A DNA stretch of 64,000 bases. Source: Natronohydrobacter sp. GTDB lineage: Bacteria > Pseudomonadota > Alphaproteobacteria > Rhodobacterales > Rhodobacteraceae. The notes beneath the pieces are model-generated. The model was not told the DNA's origin. It did not search any database and saw nothing but the letters and a program-made list of their open reading frames with translations. The stretch covers positions 62,001 through 126,000 of the forward strand of contig JAUVXF010000002.1 of assembly GCA_030603695.1 (NCBI GenBank). Reading direction: 5' to 3'. Both the position numbers and the translations under genes were made by a program. Below are positions 8,095 to 17,532 of the stretch, one piece after another; within the stretch, counting starts at the first letter, position 1; the number at the start of each line of letters is the position of its first letter.

Positions 8095-9012
8095 TTATGC
8101 AAGCCGTGCCGTGCCAAGGGCCTGTGCGATCTGGGCGGCAAGGCGCGCATTGTTGCGCACCAAAGCAATATTGGCGGGCAACGAGGCCCCCTCTGTCAGA
8201 TCATAAATACGCTGCAACAAAAACGGCGTTACATCCTTGGCCGCGATGCCCTGCGCCTCTGCCTCTGCAATGGCGCGGGTGATCATGGGTGCCAGCACAG
8301 CGGCAGAGATTTCGGCCTCTGCGGGGATGGGGTTGGCGACAAGCTGCCCGCCCGGCACGCCAAGGCGCGCACGCATCAGATGGCTTGCGGCAATCTGGGC
8401 CGGGGTATCCAGCCGCAAAGGCGCTTTCAAATCGCTCTCGCGCGACCAGAAGGCGGGCAGGCTGTCTTGCCCATAGGCGATGACAGGCACACCCAAAGTT
8501 TCCAGAACTTCCAGCGTTTTGGGCAAATCCAGAATGGCCTTGGCCCCTGCGGCCACCACTGTCACGCGGGTTTGCGCCAGTTCCTGCAAATCGGCGGATA
8601 TATCAAAGCTCTGCTCTGCCCCCCGATGCACCCCGCCAATCCCGCCAGTTGCAAACACCTCTATACCGGCAAGGGCTGCGCAAATCATTGTCGCGGCCAC
8701 AGTTGTCGCCCCCACGCGGCCCGTGGCCAGCGCCACGGCCAGATCGGCGCGGCTGAGTTTGAGCGCGTCTTGCGTCTGGGCCAGCCGGGCAAGATTGGCC
8801 GCGTCCAGCCCGATATGGATTTGGCCATCCATGATGGCAATTGTGGCAGGCACGGCCCCGGCGGCGCGAATATCATCCTCTACGGTTTGGGCCATTTGCA
8901 GGTTTTGGGGGTAGGGCATGCCATGGGTGATGATGGTGGATTCCAGCGCCACAAGGGGCGCACCAGCAGCGCGGGCGGCTGTCACTTCGGGCGAAAAGGT
9001 CAGGGGCGGCAT
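8095..9012 (-). CDS. psuG: Pseudouridine-5'-phosphate glycosidase
   Basis: Splits pseudouridine 5'-phosphate into uracil and ribose 5-phosphate, the second step of pseudouridine salvage. Family signatures visible: VALESTIITHGMPYPQN near the start, ATIAIMDGQIHIGL, VGATTVAATM, FATGGIGGVHRG and VPVIAYGQDSLPAFW. The 305-residue length is normal. The ATG at 9012 has GAAGGAAG just upstream and begins 11 bases after the psuK stop (9024-9026); a TTG at 9030 inside psuK is less likely. psuK-psuG form a two-gene pathway unit. Confidence 0.95.
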   Translation of the reverse strand: MPPLTFSPEVTAARAAGAPLVALESTIITHGMPYPQNLQMAQTVEDDIRAAGAVPATIAIMDGQIHIGLDAANLARLAQTQDALKLSRADLAVALATGRVGATTVAATMICAALAGIEVFATGGIGGVHRGAEQSFDISADLQELAQTRVTVVAAGAKAILDLPKTLEVLETLGVPVIAYGQDSLPAFWSRESDLKAPLRLDTPAQIAASHLMRARLGVPGGQLVANPIPAEAEISAAVLAPMITRAIAEAEAQGIAAKDVTPFLLQRIYDLTEGASLPANIALVRNNARLAAQIAQALGTARLA

Positions 9013-9023
9013 TGGGGCTTCCT

Positions 9024-9893
9024 TCAGCAATCTGGAATAGGGCGTGTGATATGTTGGCTTGCGGCGGCCAAGGCGGCATTCAGTGCCGCCATGCGGCTCT
9101 GGCCCCGCAATTCGGCGCTGATATGGGCGGCCGTAAAGGCATCTCCTGCCCCAGTAACGCGCAGAGGGGTAATCCGGGGCGGTGTGGCGGTGATAAACCC
9201 TGCCGCCGTGGCATCGGTTGCCGGGTTTGGCCCATCCGTGACCAGCACCCGTGCCGCACCCCGCGCGACAAGCGCGCGCGCAGCGCTGGCGCTATCGGGG
9301 AAGGTGGTTGCGCAAATTGCGCCTGCCTCTGCCAGATTAAGATAAAAACAGCAGCTCATCGCGCCCAGAAACGGGGCCAAGCGCACGGCCTTGGCGGGCG
9401 ATACAGCGACAAGGCGCAGATCCAGCCCCGCAAGCCGTGGTGTTTGGGCCAATTCCGCCAGCAGCCCCGGCGCAAGCCCACTATCGAATACCATACAGCT
9501 TGCACTGTCCGGCAGCATATGCAGCATGTCTGCCCCAAGGCTTTCCAGCGCGTCAGAAGCGGCGATGGCGGCGATCAGGCCATTACTGCCCTCTATCGCG
9601 ATGTAACTGTCTGTGGGCAGGCCGGGCAGGGGGATCAGACACTCTGTGCCAACACCTTGTGCAGCCAGCCATGCGCGCAAGTCATGTCCCGGCTGGTCAT
9701 GTCCGATGGCGGCCATCAGTGCGGGCCTATGGCCCAACTGTGCCAGATTTGCTGCGATGTTTAGGGCCACACCCCCCGGCCTGCGCAGAATACGGCCGGG
9801 AACATCCGCGCCCAAAGCCACAGGGGCCGGGCTGTGGCCGATGATATCCCAATGGGCGGCCCCAATGCAAAACAGATGCTGTGCGCGTGTCAT
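9024..9893 (-). CDS. psuK: PfkB-family carbohydrate kinase, probable pseudouridine kinase
   Basis: Ribokinase-like kinase of 289 residues that most likely phosphorylates pseudouridine at O5'. The N-terminal glycine-rich substrate region (RRPGGVALNIAANLAQLGH) and the C-terminal ATP/anion-hole motif RVTGAGDAFTA with catalytic D251 are intact. The kinase assignment is firm; the substrate is inferred from tight coupling to psuG, which needs this product. The ATG at 9893 begins the recognisable fold (MTRAQHLFCIGAAHWD); a much longer open frame to 10412 runs antisense through the neighbouring gene and is not credible as coding. Confidence 0.88.
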   Translation of the reverse strand: MTRAQHLFCIGAAHWDIIGHSPAPVALGADVPGRILRRPGGVALNIAANLAQLGHRPALMAAIGHDQPGHDLRAWLAAQGVGTECLIPLPGLPTDSYIAIEGSNGLIAAIAASDALESLGADMLHMLPDSASCMVFDSGLAPGLLAELAQTPRLAGLDLRLVAVSPAKAVRLAPFLGAMSCCFYLNLAEAGAICATTFPDSASAARALVARGAARVLVTDGPNPATDATAAGFITATPPRITPLRVTGAGDAFTAAHISAELRGQSRMAALNAALAAASQHITRPIPDC

Positions 9894-9997
9894 GGGGCTG
9901 TCGTGCCGCAAAGCTGGCGATTTGGCAAGCGCGGCCGTGCTGACAGCGCTTGCGTGGAACACTGGCCCCGCCGTCGCGCGGCTGATAGGGTTTGCCC

Positions 9998-10531
9998 ATG
10001 TTCGAGGATTATTCAGAACGGCTATTTGCGCATTTCGTCGCGGGCCAATGGCGCGCGCCCTTTGGTGCGGGCTGCGTGGGCGTGCCCCTGCCGGGGGGCA
10101 GGGGGGCTGGCCAGATTGTGCCCGCTGGCCCGCCCGATGTGGCGCGCGCTGTTGCGGCGCTGCGCGGGGCCGATTTGGCGGCAAGCCTGCGCTTTGCCGC
10201 TGTGCTGGAGGCTGCCTTGCCCGATTTGACCGACATTTTTGCAGTGCCCCAAACCGCCGCGCAGCGATTGCAAGATCGCCCTGCCGGAGGGTGTATCGTG
10301 CTTGGCTCTGCCAGCACGGCCCTGCCAAGCTTGCTGCGCAGATTGTCTGCCGGGGTTCTGGGCGGGGTAATCTATTGCCCCGCGCCAGAACAATCTGCCT
10401 TGGCGACAGCAATCTCAGTCCTGGCCCAAAAAGCGGATTTACCGCCGGGAAGCTATGCCATGCTGCATGCCCGCTTGCCCCAGACAGAAGCCGCCTTGCG
10501 CAATACGGGCCTGCCGTTGCAAGTGCTTTAG
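9998..10531 (+). CDS. Degenerate aldehyde-dehydrogenase-like protein
   Basis: A 177-residue protein that I align by eye to fragments of the ALDH fold. HFVAGQWRAPFGAG resembles the N-terminal FINGEWV block, and PPDVARAVAAL resembles the helix before the cofactor domain. The segment GGVIYCPAPEQSALATAISVLAQKADLPPGSY resembles the VVLKPSE...AGLPPG cofactor block. The catalytic domain with its Cys and Glu is absent, so no dehydrogenase activity is expected. Absence of internal stops suggests either a retained non-enzymatic protein or a young deletion remnant. The start at 9998 (or 9992) is uncertain. It is divergent from psuK. Confidence 0.5.
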   Translation: MFEDYSERLFAHFVAGQWRAPFGAGCVGVPLPGGRGAGQIVPAGPPDVARAVAALRGADLAASLRFAAVLEAALPDLTDIFAVPQTAAQRLQDRPAGGCIVLGSASTALPSLLRRLSAGVLGGVIYCPAPEQSALATAISVLAQKADLPPGSYAMLHARLPQTEAALRNTGLPLQVL

Positions 10532-10535
10532 GCGA

Positions 10536-10754
10536 TCAAAGCCCCATGCGCGCGCCAAACACGCGCTGCGCCACATCGGCCCGCGTCATGCCGCGTGCAG
10601 CAAGTTCCGCATCGCTGAGCGCGTTGTAGCGCATGATCTCACGATAGGTGGGCGAGAAGCGCGCGACTTCTTCCAGCAGAGCGAAAAACCAAGCGCTGAC
10701 CTTGTTCAAATCCGGCTTTTCAACTGGTGTCGTATTGGTCGTGAAACTTGCCAT
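10536..10754 (-). CDS. DUF1127 domain small protein
   Basis: A 72-residue protein. The C-terminal part (YNALSDAELAARGMTRADVAQRVFGARM) matches the DUF1127 pattern of a short amphipathic helix ending in a basic stretch. DUF1127 proteins are abundant in alphaproteobacteria, and some (e.g. CcaF1 of Rhodobacter sphaeroides) bind RNA and respond to stress. The start at 10754 is the first ATG, preceded by GAAAAGGGTTTCC; a TTG at 10772 is possible. It converges on the ALDH-like gene with a gap of only four bases and is divergent from recA. A role in RNA metabolism is inference. Confidence 0.72.
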   Translation of the reverse strand: MASFTTNTTPVEKPDLNKVSAWFFALLEEVARFSPTYREIMRYNALSDAELAARGMTRADVAQRVFGARMGL

Positions 10755-10932
10755 TTTGGAAACCCTTTTCAAAAGTGTTTCCCCCCTGTGCTGAAACGTA
10801 GGTCATCTTTGCTGACCTTGCCACAGACAATCCGGCAATGCTGCGTTGCAGCAGACGCAAGCCTGCCATCGTTTTGGTATATGAAGGAAATTCTTAACCA
10901 ATTTACCATAGCCTGACTGGGCGATGTGAAAA

Positions 10933-10947
10933 GTTCTCGCTTTGTTT
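10933..10947 (+). promoter_or_regulatory. Degenerate second SOS-box-like site
   Basis: GTTC-TCGCTTT-GTTT has the alphaproteobacterial LexA pattern GTTC-N7-GTTC with one mismatch in the last base. It lies 16 bases to the left of the perfect box and could be a low-affinity second LexA site. Confidence 0.3.
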
Positions 10948-10963
10948 CGCGATATGGGTTAAG

Positions 10964-10978
10964 GAACATTTATCGAAC
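10964..10978 (+). promoter_or_regulatory. LexA (SOS) box of recA
   Basis: GAAC-ATTTATC-GAAC is an exact match to the alphaproteobacterial LexA operator GAAC-N7-GAAC (GTTC-N7-GTTC on the other strand). It lies 61 bases before the recA start, which predicts DNA-damage induction. Confidence 0.88.
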
Positions 10979-11039
10979 ATACCCGCACCAAACGGGCGAT
11001 TGCCGCGCAGGGCGCGCTGTGAAATAAGGGGCAAAGGAA

Positions 11040-12107
11040 ATGGCAATGGCGGATCTTCTGACAATGACCGACAAACGGACGGCAGAAAAACAAAAGGCGC
11101 TGGAATCGGCGCTTGCGCAGATTGAACGGCAATTTGGCAAGGGTTCGATCATGCGCTTGGGCGGTGACAATCCGGTCACAGAGATCGAATCAACCTCTAC
11201 AGGGTCGCTTGGGTTGGATATTGCCTTGGGGATTGGGGGCTTGCCCAAAGGCCGGATTATTGAAATCTACGGCCCGGAATCCTCTGGCAAAACCACGCTG
11301 ACCCTGCATGTGGTGGCCGAAGAGCAGAAAAAAGGCGGCGTTTGCGCCTTTGTGGATGCCGAACACGCGCTAGACCCGCAATATGCCCGCAAGCTGGGCG
11401 TCAATCTGGATGAATTGCTGATCTCGCAGCCAGATACGGGCGAGCAGGCGCTGGAGATTGTGGATACTCTGGTGCGCTCTGGCGCTGTCTCTCTGGTGGT
11501 GGTGGATTCCGTTGCCGCGCTGACCCCGAAATCGGAACTTGAAGGCGATATGGGCGACAGCTCTGTCGGGGTGCATGCGCGGCTTATGAGCCAGGCCATG
11601 CGCAAACTGACCAGCTCTATCTCTCGGTCAAATTGCATGGTGATTTTCATCAACCAGATTCGCATGAAGATTGGTGTGATGTTTGGCTCTCCTGAAACCA
11701 CGACAGGGGGGAATGCGCTGAAATTCTATGCCTCTGTGCGGTTGGATATCCGGCGCATCGGCTCTATCAAGGATCGGGAAGAGGTTGTGGGCAACCAAAC
11801 CCGCGTGAAAGTTGTAAAGAACAAGGTCGCGCCCCCGTTCAAACAGGTTGAATTCGATATCATGTATGGCGAGGGCATCTCCAAACGCGGGGAATTGTTG
11901 GATTTGGGCGTCAAGGCCGGGGTGGTCGAGAAATCTGGCGCCTGGTATTCCTACGGGGATGAACGGATCGGGCAGGGGCGCGAGAATGCCAAGACCTTCC
12001 TGAAGGAAAACCCGCAAATGGCCTTGCAGATCGAAGACAAGATTCGCGCCGCGCATGGGCTTGATTTCCATATGAGCGACGGCGACGATTCGGTGCTGGA
12101 GGAATGA
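11040..12107 (+). CDS. recA: Recombinase RecA
   Basis: DNA-dependent ATPase that forms filaments on single-stranded DNA, drives homologous strand exchange and activates LexA self-cleavage. The Walker A motif GPESSGKT is at 78-85, Walker [10 protein letters not shown] and the hallmark block [22 protein letters not shown] follow, and an acidic C-terminus ([10 protein letters not shown]) ends the 355-residue protein. The ATG at 11040 has AAAGGAA upstream. A perfect LexA box lies 61 bases before it. The last base pairs overlap the next gene as ATGA at 12104, so the MOSC protein is probably co-translated. Confidence 0.98.
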   Translation: MAMADLLTMTDKRTAEKQKALESALAQIERQFGKGSIMRLGGDNPVTEIESTSTGSLGLDIALGIGGLPKGRIIEIYGPESSGKTTLTLHVVAEEQKKGGVCAFVDAEHALDPQYARKLGVNLDELLISQPDTGEQALEIVDTLVRSGAVSLVVVDSVAALTPKSELEGDMGDSSVGVHARLMSQAMRKLTSSISRSNCMVIFINQIRMKIGVMFGSPETTTGGNALKFYASVRLDIRRIGSIKDREEVVGNQTRVKVVKNKVAPPFKQVEFDIMYGEGISKRGELLDLGVKAGVVEKSGAWYSYGDERIGQGRENAKTFLKENPQMALQIEDKIRAAHGLDFHMSDGDDSVLEE

Positions 12108-12652
12108 GCCACGCCACGGCCGCTGAATTGCAGGCGGCTATGGCGCATATTCTGGCCGCCCCCAAAACTGGCGGCCAGATAGAGATGCTGTGCCTGCGGC
12201 CAGACTATGGCATGCGCAGATTTGTGAATGAGATATCTGTAACCCGTGCAGCGGGCATCCCCGGCGAGCGTTGGGCCACGCGCCCTTGGTTGCGTCTGGC
12301 CGATGGCAGCCCGCACCCCGGCATTCAGGTTTGCATCTTGTCGCGCAGGGTGCTGGATATCGTCTGGCGTGACAGGGAAAACACCCCGCATCCGGGGGAT
12401 ACGTTTATAACCGACATGAACCTGTCAGAGGCAAACCTGCCCCCCGGTCAGCGGCTGCGCGCCGGGACGGCTGTTTTGGAGGTGTCTGACATATTCAATG
12501 ATGGGTGCGTGAAATGGGCGGCCCGTTACGGCAAGCCCTCGCGCGATTGGATCAATGCACCGGAAAACCGCGCTCTGCGTTTGCGCGGCATCTTGTGCCG
12601 CGTGGCGCAAGACGGGATCATGCGGCAAGGCGATGTGTTGGAGAAGATATAG
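12104..12652 (+). CDS. MOSC domain-containing protein
   Basis: A 182-residue protein with a single MOSC-like beta-barrel. Supporting features are [15 protein letters not shown] near the N-terminus, [30 protein letters not shown] with the cysteine in the place of the conserved MOSC Cys, and a basic end. MOSC domains carry sulfur or bind molybdenum cofactor in Moco sulfurases and related reductases; the function of stand-alone members is usually unknown. It overlaps recA by four bases. This coupling need not imply a DNA repair role. Confidence 0.72.
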   Translation: MSHATAAELQAAMAHILAAPKTGGQIEMLCLRPDYGMRRFVNEISVTRAAGIPGERWATRPWLRLADGSPHPGIQVCILSRRVLDIVWRDRENTPHPGDTFITDMNLSEANLPPGQRLRAGTAVLEVSDIFNDGCVKWAARYGKPSRDWINAPENRALRLRGILCRVAQDGIMRQGDVLEKI

Positions 12653-12823
12653 CCAGTATTCGGGCTTTGATCGCGCCCTAGCCTGTACCCGCCTTGGGCG
12701 CGCAGATAGCGCCGTTTCCCCTGTCTTTTCCGCAGTCGGGGCAAGCGCAAGCCTTACTCAGGTGTGGACAGCCCCAGTGCGCAGCGATAAACCGGGCCAA
12801 CCCGAATTCCCCCGGAGGACGAT

Positions 12824-15481
12824 ATGGCCAGCCTCACTGATATCCGCTCGACTTTCCTGAATTATTTTGCGCGGCAGGGCCACGCGATTGTGGACAGCTC
12901 GCCGCTGGTTCCGCGCAATGATCCGACGCTGATGTTCACCAATTCTGGCATGGTGCAGTTCAAGAATGTTTTTACCGGGCTGGAACACCGCGATTACAAT
13001 CGCGCCACCACCGCCCAAAAATGTGTGCGCGCCGGTGGCAAGCATAACGATCTGGACAATGTGGGCTATACCGCCCGCCATCACACATTTTTTGAAATGC
13101 TGGGCAATTTCAGCTTTGGCGATTACTTCAAATCCGAAGCAATCCCCTTTGCATGGGAACTGCTGACCAAGGATTTTGACATCCCCAAAGACCGCTTGCT
13201 TGTCACCGTCTATCACACGGATGATGAGGCCGCGACTATCTGGAAAAAAGTGGCCGGCCTGTCTGATGACAGGATCATCCGCATCCCCACAGATGACAAT
13301 TTCTGGCGCATGGGCCCCACTGGCCCTTGTGGCCCTTGTACCGAAATTTTCTTCGATCACGGGCCAAGCATCTGGGGCGGCCCTCCGGGCAGCCCAGAGG
13401 AAGATGGCGACCGCTTCATCGAAATCTGGAACCTTGTTTTCATGCAAAATGAACAGCATGAAGATGGCCGCCTGACAGATTTGCCCCGCCAGTCCATCGA
13501 TACAGGCATGGGGCTGGAACGTATTGGTGCGCTGCTGCAAGGCAAGCATGACAATTACGACACCGATCTGATGCGCGCGCTGATAGAGGCATCCAGCCAC
13601 GCCACCAATTCAGACCCGGATGGCCCCGGCAAAACCCATCACCGTGTGATCGCTGACCATCTGCGCGCCACCTCGTTTCTGATTGCGGATGGCGTTTTGC
13701 CGGGCAATGACGGGCGCGGCTATGTGTTGCGCCGGATCATGCGCCGCGCCATGCGCCACGCGCATATGCTGGGCGCGCAAGATCCGGTCATGCACCGCCT
13801 TGTGCCCGCGCTTGTGGCGCAAATGGGCGGGCATTACGGCGAATTGCGCGCGGCGCAGGCGCTGATAACCGAAACCCTGCGCGCCGAAGAAACACGTTTT
13901 CGCCAGACGCTGGATCGCGGGTTGAAGCTGTTGGATGCAGAGTTGGAGGGGCTGGCCGAAGGGGCGGCGCTATCAGGGGCTGCGGCGTTCAAGCTCTATG
14001 ATACATTCGGCTTTCCGCTGGATCTGACGCAAGATGCCCTGCGCGAGCGGGGCCGCACAGTAGATATTGCGGGCTTTGATGCCGCAATGGCCGAACAAAA
14101 GGCGCGCGCGCGCGCCAGTTGGGCCGGGTCTGGCGATGCGGCAGATGCCACAATCTGGTTCGATCTGGCCGAAAAGCACGGCGTGACCGAGTTTTTGGGC
14201 TATGACATGGAGAGTGCGGAAGGCCAGGTGCTGGCCTTGGTTGCTGATGGGGCAGAGGTTGCACGCGCTGGCGGCGCGGTTCAGATCATCGTCAACCAAA
14301 CGCCTTTCTATGCAGAATCGGGCGGGCAAGTGGGCGATTGCGGGTTTATCCGCTCGGCCACAGGCGCAGCGCAGGTGACAGATACCCGCAAGATGGCGGG
14401 TGTCTTTGTCCATATCGCCCAAGTCACAGAGGGCGAGATTGTGCGCGGCCAGCCTGTCAAGCTGGAGGTGGATCACCGCCGCCGCAGTGCGATCCGCGCC
14501 AATCATTCTGCCACGCATCTGTTGCACGAGGCCCTGCGCCGCGCGCTTGGCGATCATGTGGCGCAAAAAGGCTCACTCAACGCGCCCGACAGGCTGCGTT
14601 TTGATTTCAGCCATGGTGCGGGGCTGTCAGCGCAGGAATTGGCGCAGGTGGAGGGCGAAGTGAACAGTTTCATCCGCCAGAACACCCCGGTGGAAACGCG
14701 GATCATGACCCCCGATGATGCCCGCGCCCTTGGTGCGCAGGCGCTCTTTGGCGAGAAATATGGCGATGAAGTGCGCGTGGTGTCCATGGGTGTGGATGCC
14801 AATTCCGGCAAGGGCCATGATGGGCATACCTATTCTCTCGAACTGTGTGGCGGCACCCATGTGCTGCGCACCGGGGATATCGGCGCCTGCGTCATATTGG
14901 GCGATTCCGCGTCATCCGCCGGGGTGCGCCGCATAGAGGCGCTGACAGGTCAGGCCGCACTGGATCACCTGCGTGCGCAAGACAGCCGGCTTGGCGCAGT
15001 GGCCGGGCTGTTGAAAGCGCCCGCGCAAGATGTGCCAGACAGGGTAAAGGCCCTGATCGACGAGCGTCGCGCCCTTGCCAATGAAATCGCCCAACTCAAA
15101 CGCCAGATCGCGATGGGCGGCACCGCCGCCGAAGATGCGCCACAAGAAGTGGGCGGGATCAAGCTGATCGCCAAAACCATGACAGGTGTCAGTGGCAAGG
15201 ATCTTCCACCTCTGATCGATGCAATGAAAGAGAAACTCGGCTCCGGCGCTGTCGTGCTGATCGCCGATACCGGGGCCAAACCCGCTGTCGCGGCAGGTGT
15301 GACAGATGATCTCACCACGCGCCTCTCTGCGGTCGATCTCGTGCGCGTGGCGGTCACGGCGCTTGGCGGCAAGGGGGGCGGGGGGCGCGCGGACATGGCC
15401 CAAGGGGGCGGCGCGGATATCTCTGGCGCTGACGCGGCGCTTGCCGCCATCACAGCTTATCTGGAAGGATCAAAATCATGA
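12824..15481 (+). CDS. alaS: Alanine--tRNA ligase
   Basis: Charges tRNA-Ala and edits mischarged Ser or Gly. The 885 residues have the class II catalytic core at the N-terminus ([37 protein letters not shown] split over residues 5-45). The editing domain has the zinc-binding HSATHLLH near residues 562-569 and CGGTH near residue 678. A coiled-coil and Gly-rich C-terminal C-Ala domain complete it. Ribosome site CCCGGAGGACGAT precedes the ATG at 12824. Its stop overlaps the start of the DUF1330 gene (ATGA at 15478). The 171-base upstream gap holds no recognisable element besides the ribosome site. Confidence 0.98.
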   Translation: MASLTDIRSTFLNYFARQGHAIVDSSPLVPRNDPTLMFTNSGMVQFKNVFTGLEHRDYNRATTAQKCVRAGGKHNDLDNVGYTARHHTFFEMLGNFSFGDYFKSEAIPFAWELLTKDFDIPKDRLLVTVYHTDDEAATIWKKVAGLSDDRIIRIPTDDNFWRMGPTGPCGPCTEIFFDHGPSIWGGPPGSPEEDGDRFIEIWNLVFMQNEQHEDGRLTDLPRQSIDTGMGLERIGALLQGKHDNYDTDLMRALIEASSHATNSDPDGPGKTHHRVIADHLRATSFLIADGVLPGNDGRGYVLRRIMRRAMRHAHMLGAQDPVMHRLVPALVAQMGGHYGELRAAQALITETLRAEETRFRQTLDRGLKLLDAELEGLAEGAALSGAAAFKLYDTFGFPLDLTQDALRERGRTVDIAGFDAAMAEQKARARASWAGSGDAADATIWFDLAEKHGVTEFLGYDMESAEGQVLALVADGAEVARAGGAVQIIVNQTPFYAESGGQVGDCGFIRSATGAAQVTDTRKMAGVFVHIAQVTEGEIVRGQPVKLEVDHRRRSAIRANHSATHLLHEALRRALGDHVAQKGSLNAPDRLRFDFSHGAGLSAQELAQVEGEVNSFIRQNTPVETRIMTPDDARALGAQALFGEKYGDEVRVVSMGVDANSGKGHDGHTYSLELCGGTHVLRTGDIGACVILGDSASSAGVRRIEALTGQAALDHLRAQDSRLGAVAGLLKAPAQDVPDRVKALIDERRALANEIAQLKRQIAMGGTAAEDAPQEVGGIKLIAKTMTGVSGKDLPPLIDAMKEKLGSGAVVLIADTGAKPAVAAGVTDDLTTRLSAVDLVRVAVTALGGKGGGGRADMAQGGGADISGADAALAAITAYLEGSKS

Positions 15482-15765
15482 GCGCACTTTGGATTGCCCA
15501 TGTCGAGGTAACAGACCCGGACGCTTACGGGGAATATGCCAAACGTGCCACCGGTGCCATTGCGGCGCATGGGGGCGTTTTCCTGGCGCGCGCCGGGCGC
15601 TATGTCGTGCTCGAAGGCAAGGCGCGCCCGCGCAATGTGGTTGCCCGTTTCCCCTCGGTCGAAGCTGCGGTCGCCTGCTACAACTCTCCCGCCTATCAAG
15701 AGGCGCTCAGCTACGCCAAAGGCGCCTCTGATCGCGATCTCATCGTGGTCGAGGAAGTGGACTGA
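15478..15765 (+). CDS. DUF1330 family protein
   Basis: A 95-residue protein with the ferredoxin-like DUF1330 pattern: [18 protein letters not shown] at the N-terminus, a central [29 protein letters not shown] and a C-terminal [25 protein letters not shown]. The domain resembles dimeric alpha-beta barrel proteins such as monooxygenase-like folds; no enzymatic activity has been established for most members. Translation is coupled to alaS through a four-base overlap. A strong hairpin at 15804-15828 follows. Confidence 0.85.
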   Translation: MSALWIAHVEVTDPDAYGEYAKRATGAIAAHGGVFLARAGRYVVLEGKARPRNVVARFPSVEAAVACYNSPAYQEALSYAKGASDRDLIVVEEVD

Positions 15766-15769
15766 CCTT

Positions 15770-15800
15770 GCCCTTCATCTTGGCATAAATATCCGCGGGG
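15770..15800. repeat. Rhodobacterales-type intergenic repeat, copy 2
   Basis: TTCATCTTGGCATAAATATCC followed by GCGGGGGG is the inverted counterpart of the element at 3316-3349 (GGATATTTTGGCCAAGATGAA core). As in copy 1 it lies next to a GC-rich hairpin and between convergent genes. Confidence 0.55.
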
Positions 15801-15803
15801 GGT

Positions 15804-15828
15804 GCAGGGGGGCAGCCAGCCCCCCTGC
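15804..15828. terminator. Hairpin between convergent DUF1330 and truA genes
   Basis: GCAGGGGGG (15804-15812), loop CAGCCAG, CCCCCCTGC (15820-15828). It is a strong nine-pair stem without a clear T-run on either side; probably acts in both directions or protects 3' ends. Confidence 0.55.
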
Positions 15829-15834
15829 CTCGGC

Positions 15835-16608
15835 TCAATCCCGCGCGAAAGGGTCGGATGGGTAGCCAACCCCTGTCAAATACAGCCCATCGGGTGGGCT
15901 GACAGGGCCGCATGCGGCGCGGTTGCGGGCCTCCAGGGCGGCTTTCACATCTTCGGGCGCCCATGCGCCCGCACCCACCCGCTCCAATGTGCCCACAATG
16001 CTGCGCACCTGATTATGCAGGAAGGATCGCGCACGCAGGGTGAAGTGATACTCCACCCCGCAAGGGCGCTCATGCGCGGCAATGCTCAGGTCATCCAGTG
16101 TTTTTACAGGCGATGCCGCCTGACACTGGCTGGCGCGGAAGGTCGTGAAATCATGCTGGCCCAGCAGGTGTTTTGCCGCGTCCTGCATTGGCCGAAGGTG
16201 CAGGGGGTGGCGAATATGCCAGACTTGCCCGGCCTCGAATGTCGGGGGGGCGCGGCGTGCAAGCAGGCGAAACAGATAGCGCCGCTCTACTGCGGAAAAC
16301 CGGGCATGAAAATCATCATCCACGCGCGCGCAATCCAGTATTGCAACGGGCAGGGGGCGCAGGTGGTGATTAAGCGCCTCGCGCAACCGGAAGGCCTCCC
16401 AGTTGCGCGCCATGTCGCAATGGGCCACCTGTCCTGTCGCGTGCACGCCCGTATCGGTGCGCCCGGCTGCGGCAATCCGGGCAAGCCCCGGCTCCAGCAG
16501 GGCGAGGGCGGCCTCGATCGCCTCTTGCACAGAGGGTTGCCCCAGTTGCGCTTGCCATCCGCAAAAGGGCCGACCATCATATTCTATTTTCAGCGCATAT
16601 CTGGGCAT
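15835..16608 (-). CDS. truA: tRNA pseudouridine(38-40) synthase TruA
   Basis: Converts uridines 38-40 of the tRNA anticodon stem to pseudouridine. The 257 residues open with [18 protein letters not shown], followed by catalytic D52 in [15 protein letters not shown]. The C-terminal motif [18 protein letters not shown] is also diagnostic. The ATG at 16608 is chosen because the longer frame to 16644 adds 12 residues outside the family. It is the last gene of a minus-strand run. Confidence 0.97.
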   Translation of the reverse strand: MPRYALKIEYDGRPFCGWQAQLGQPSVQEAIEAALALLEPGLARIAAAGRTDTGVHATGQVAHCDMARNWEAFRLREALNHHLRPLPVAILDCARVDDDFHARFSAVERRYLFRLLARRAPPTFEAGQVWHIRHPLHLRPMQDAAKHLLGQHDFTTFRASQCQAASPVKTLDDLSIAAHERPCGVEYHFTLRARSFLHNQVRSIVGTLERVGAGAWAPEDVKAALEARNRAACGPVSPPDGLYLTGVGYPSDPFARD

Positions 16609-16644
16609 AAGGCGCGCCTTAGCGCGGCTGAGAGCGCTTTGCAA

Positions 16645-17532
16645 TCAGCCTTCGGCCTTCAGGATCGCTGCCAGCCCGCTTTGGTAATCAGGGTATAGGG
16701 GTGTCCAGCCCAACTCGCGCTTGGCGCGGTCATTGCGCACGCGCTTGCTGTCGGAATAAAAGCTGCGCGCCATGGGTGAGAGATCGGCCTCTTCAAAGCT
16801 GACTTCGGGGGGCGGTGGCATACCCAGCAGCTGTGCGGCATGTTCCAGCACATCTTGCGGGGGGGCGGGCATGTCATCGCACAGGTTGAAAACGCGGCTT
16901 CCGATATCAGAGCGCAGGGACAGTTCCAGCGCCAGCCCGATATCTTCCGCATGGATGCGCGAGAAATATTGCCCCGGCTTTATCACCCGTTGCGCCGTGC
17001 CGTTGCGCAGCTTCTCGAACGGGCCACGGCCGGGGCCATAAATCCCGGCCAGCCGGAACACATGCACCCGAAACCCGGCCTTTGCGCCCAAAGCCTGCCA
17101 TGCGGCCTCTGCCGCGATGCGTGCTTTGCCGCGCGCAAGCCTTGCGCTGGTGGGGCTGTCCTCGTCCACCCAGCCGCCCTGATGGTCGCCATAGACCCCC
17201 ACTGTTGAAAGATAGCCCACCCAGTTCAGGTGCTGCGCCTGTGCAAGCTCTGCGCCATGGGCCTCCAGCACCGGGTCTGCTGCCAATGGTGCAACAGATG
17301 TCAGGATATGGCTTGCACGCTCTATCGGCAATGCCTCTCCCGGCCAGATGATCGCGTCTATCCCCCGCGCGCGCAGCCGCGCCGCTTTGTCCGAGTTGCG
17401 GGTGGTGGCGATGATATGCCAGCCCTGTGGCAATAGCCTTTCGGCCAAAGCCTGCGCGCTATAGCCATGCCCGATGGAGAGGAGAGTTTTCCTCTGTTCG
17501 CTTGGCTTGGCTGTGGCGGGGCGTGCAGTCAC
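16645..17532 (-). CDS. NAD(P)-dependent SDR / epimerase family protein
   Basis: Extended short-chain dehydrogenase-like protein of 295 residues. The nucleotide-binding loop is GHGYSAQAL (21-29), followed by YLSTVGVYGDHQGGWVDE and RLAGIYGPGRGPFEKL, which place it in the YeeZ-like branch of atypical epimerases. The expected Tyr of a YxxxK site is not obvious, as in other atypical members, so catalysis is unsure. It starts at a GTG that overlaps the stop of the L,D-transpeptidase gene (GTGA at 17529-17532), showing translational coupling. Confidence 0.75.
   Translation of the reverse strand: MTARPATAKPSEQRKTLLSIGHGYSAQALAERLLPQGWHIIATTRNSDKAARLRARGIDAIIWPGEALPIERASHILTSVAPLAADPVLEAHGAELAQAQHLNWVGYLSTVGVYGDHQGGWVDEDSPTSARLARGKARIAAEAAWQALGAKAGFRVHVFRLAGIYGPGRGPFEKLRNGTAQRVIKPGQYFSRIHAEDIGLALELSLRSDIGSRVFNLCDDMPAPPQDVLEHAAQLLGMPPPPEVSFEEADLSPMARSFYSDSKRVRNDRAKRELGWTPLYPDYQSGLAAILKAEG

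Noticed and set aside
9894-10412. Extended N-terminus of psuK by 173 codons
   Set aside because: The extra part is antisense to the ALDH-like gene, Arg/Pro/Ala-rich, and the kinase fold begins at 9893.
12653-12823. Possible leader or riboswitch before alaS
   Set aside because: No T-box, terminator or conserved element is visible; only the ribosome site before 12824 is supported.
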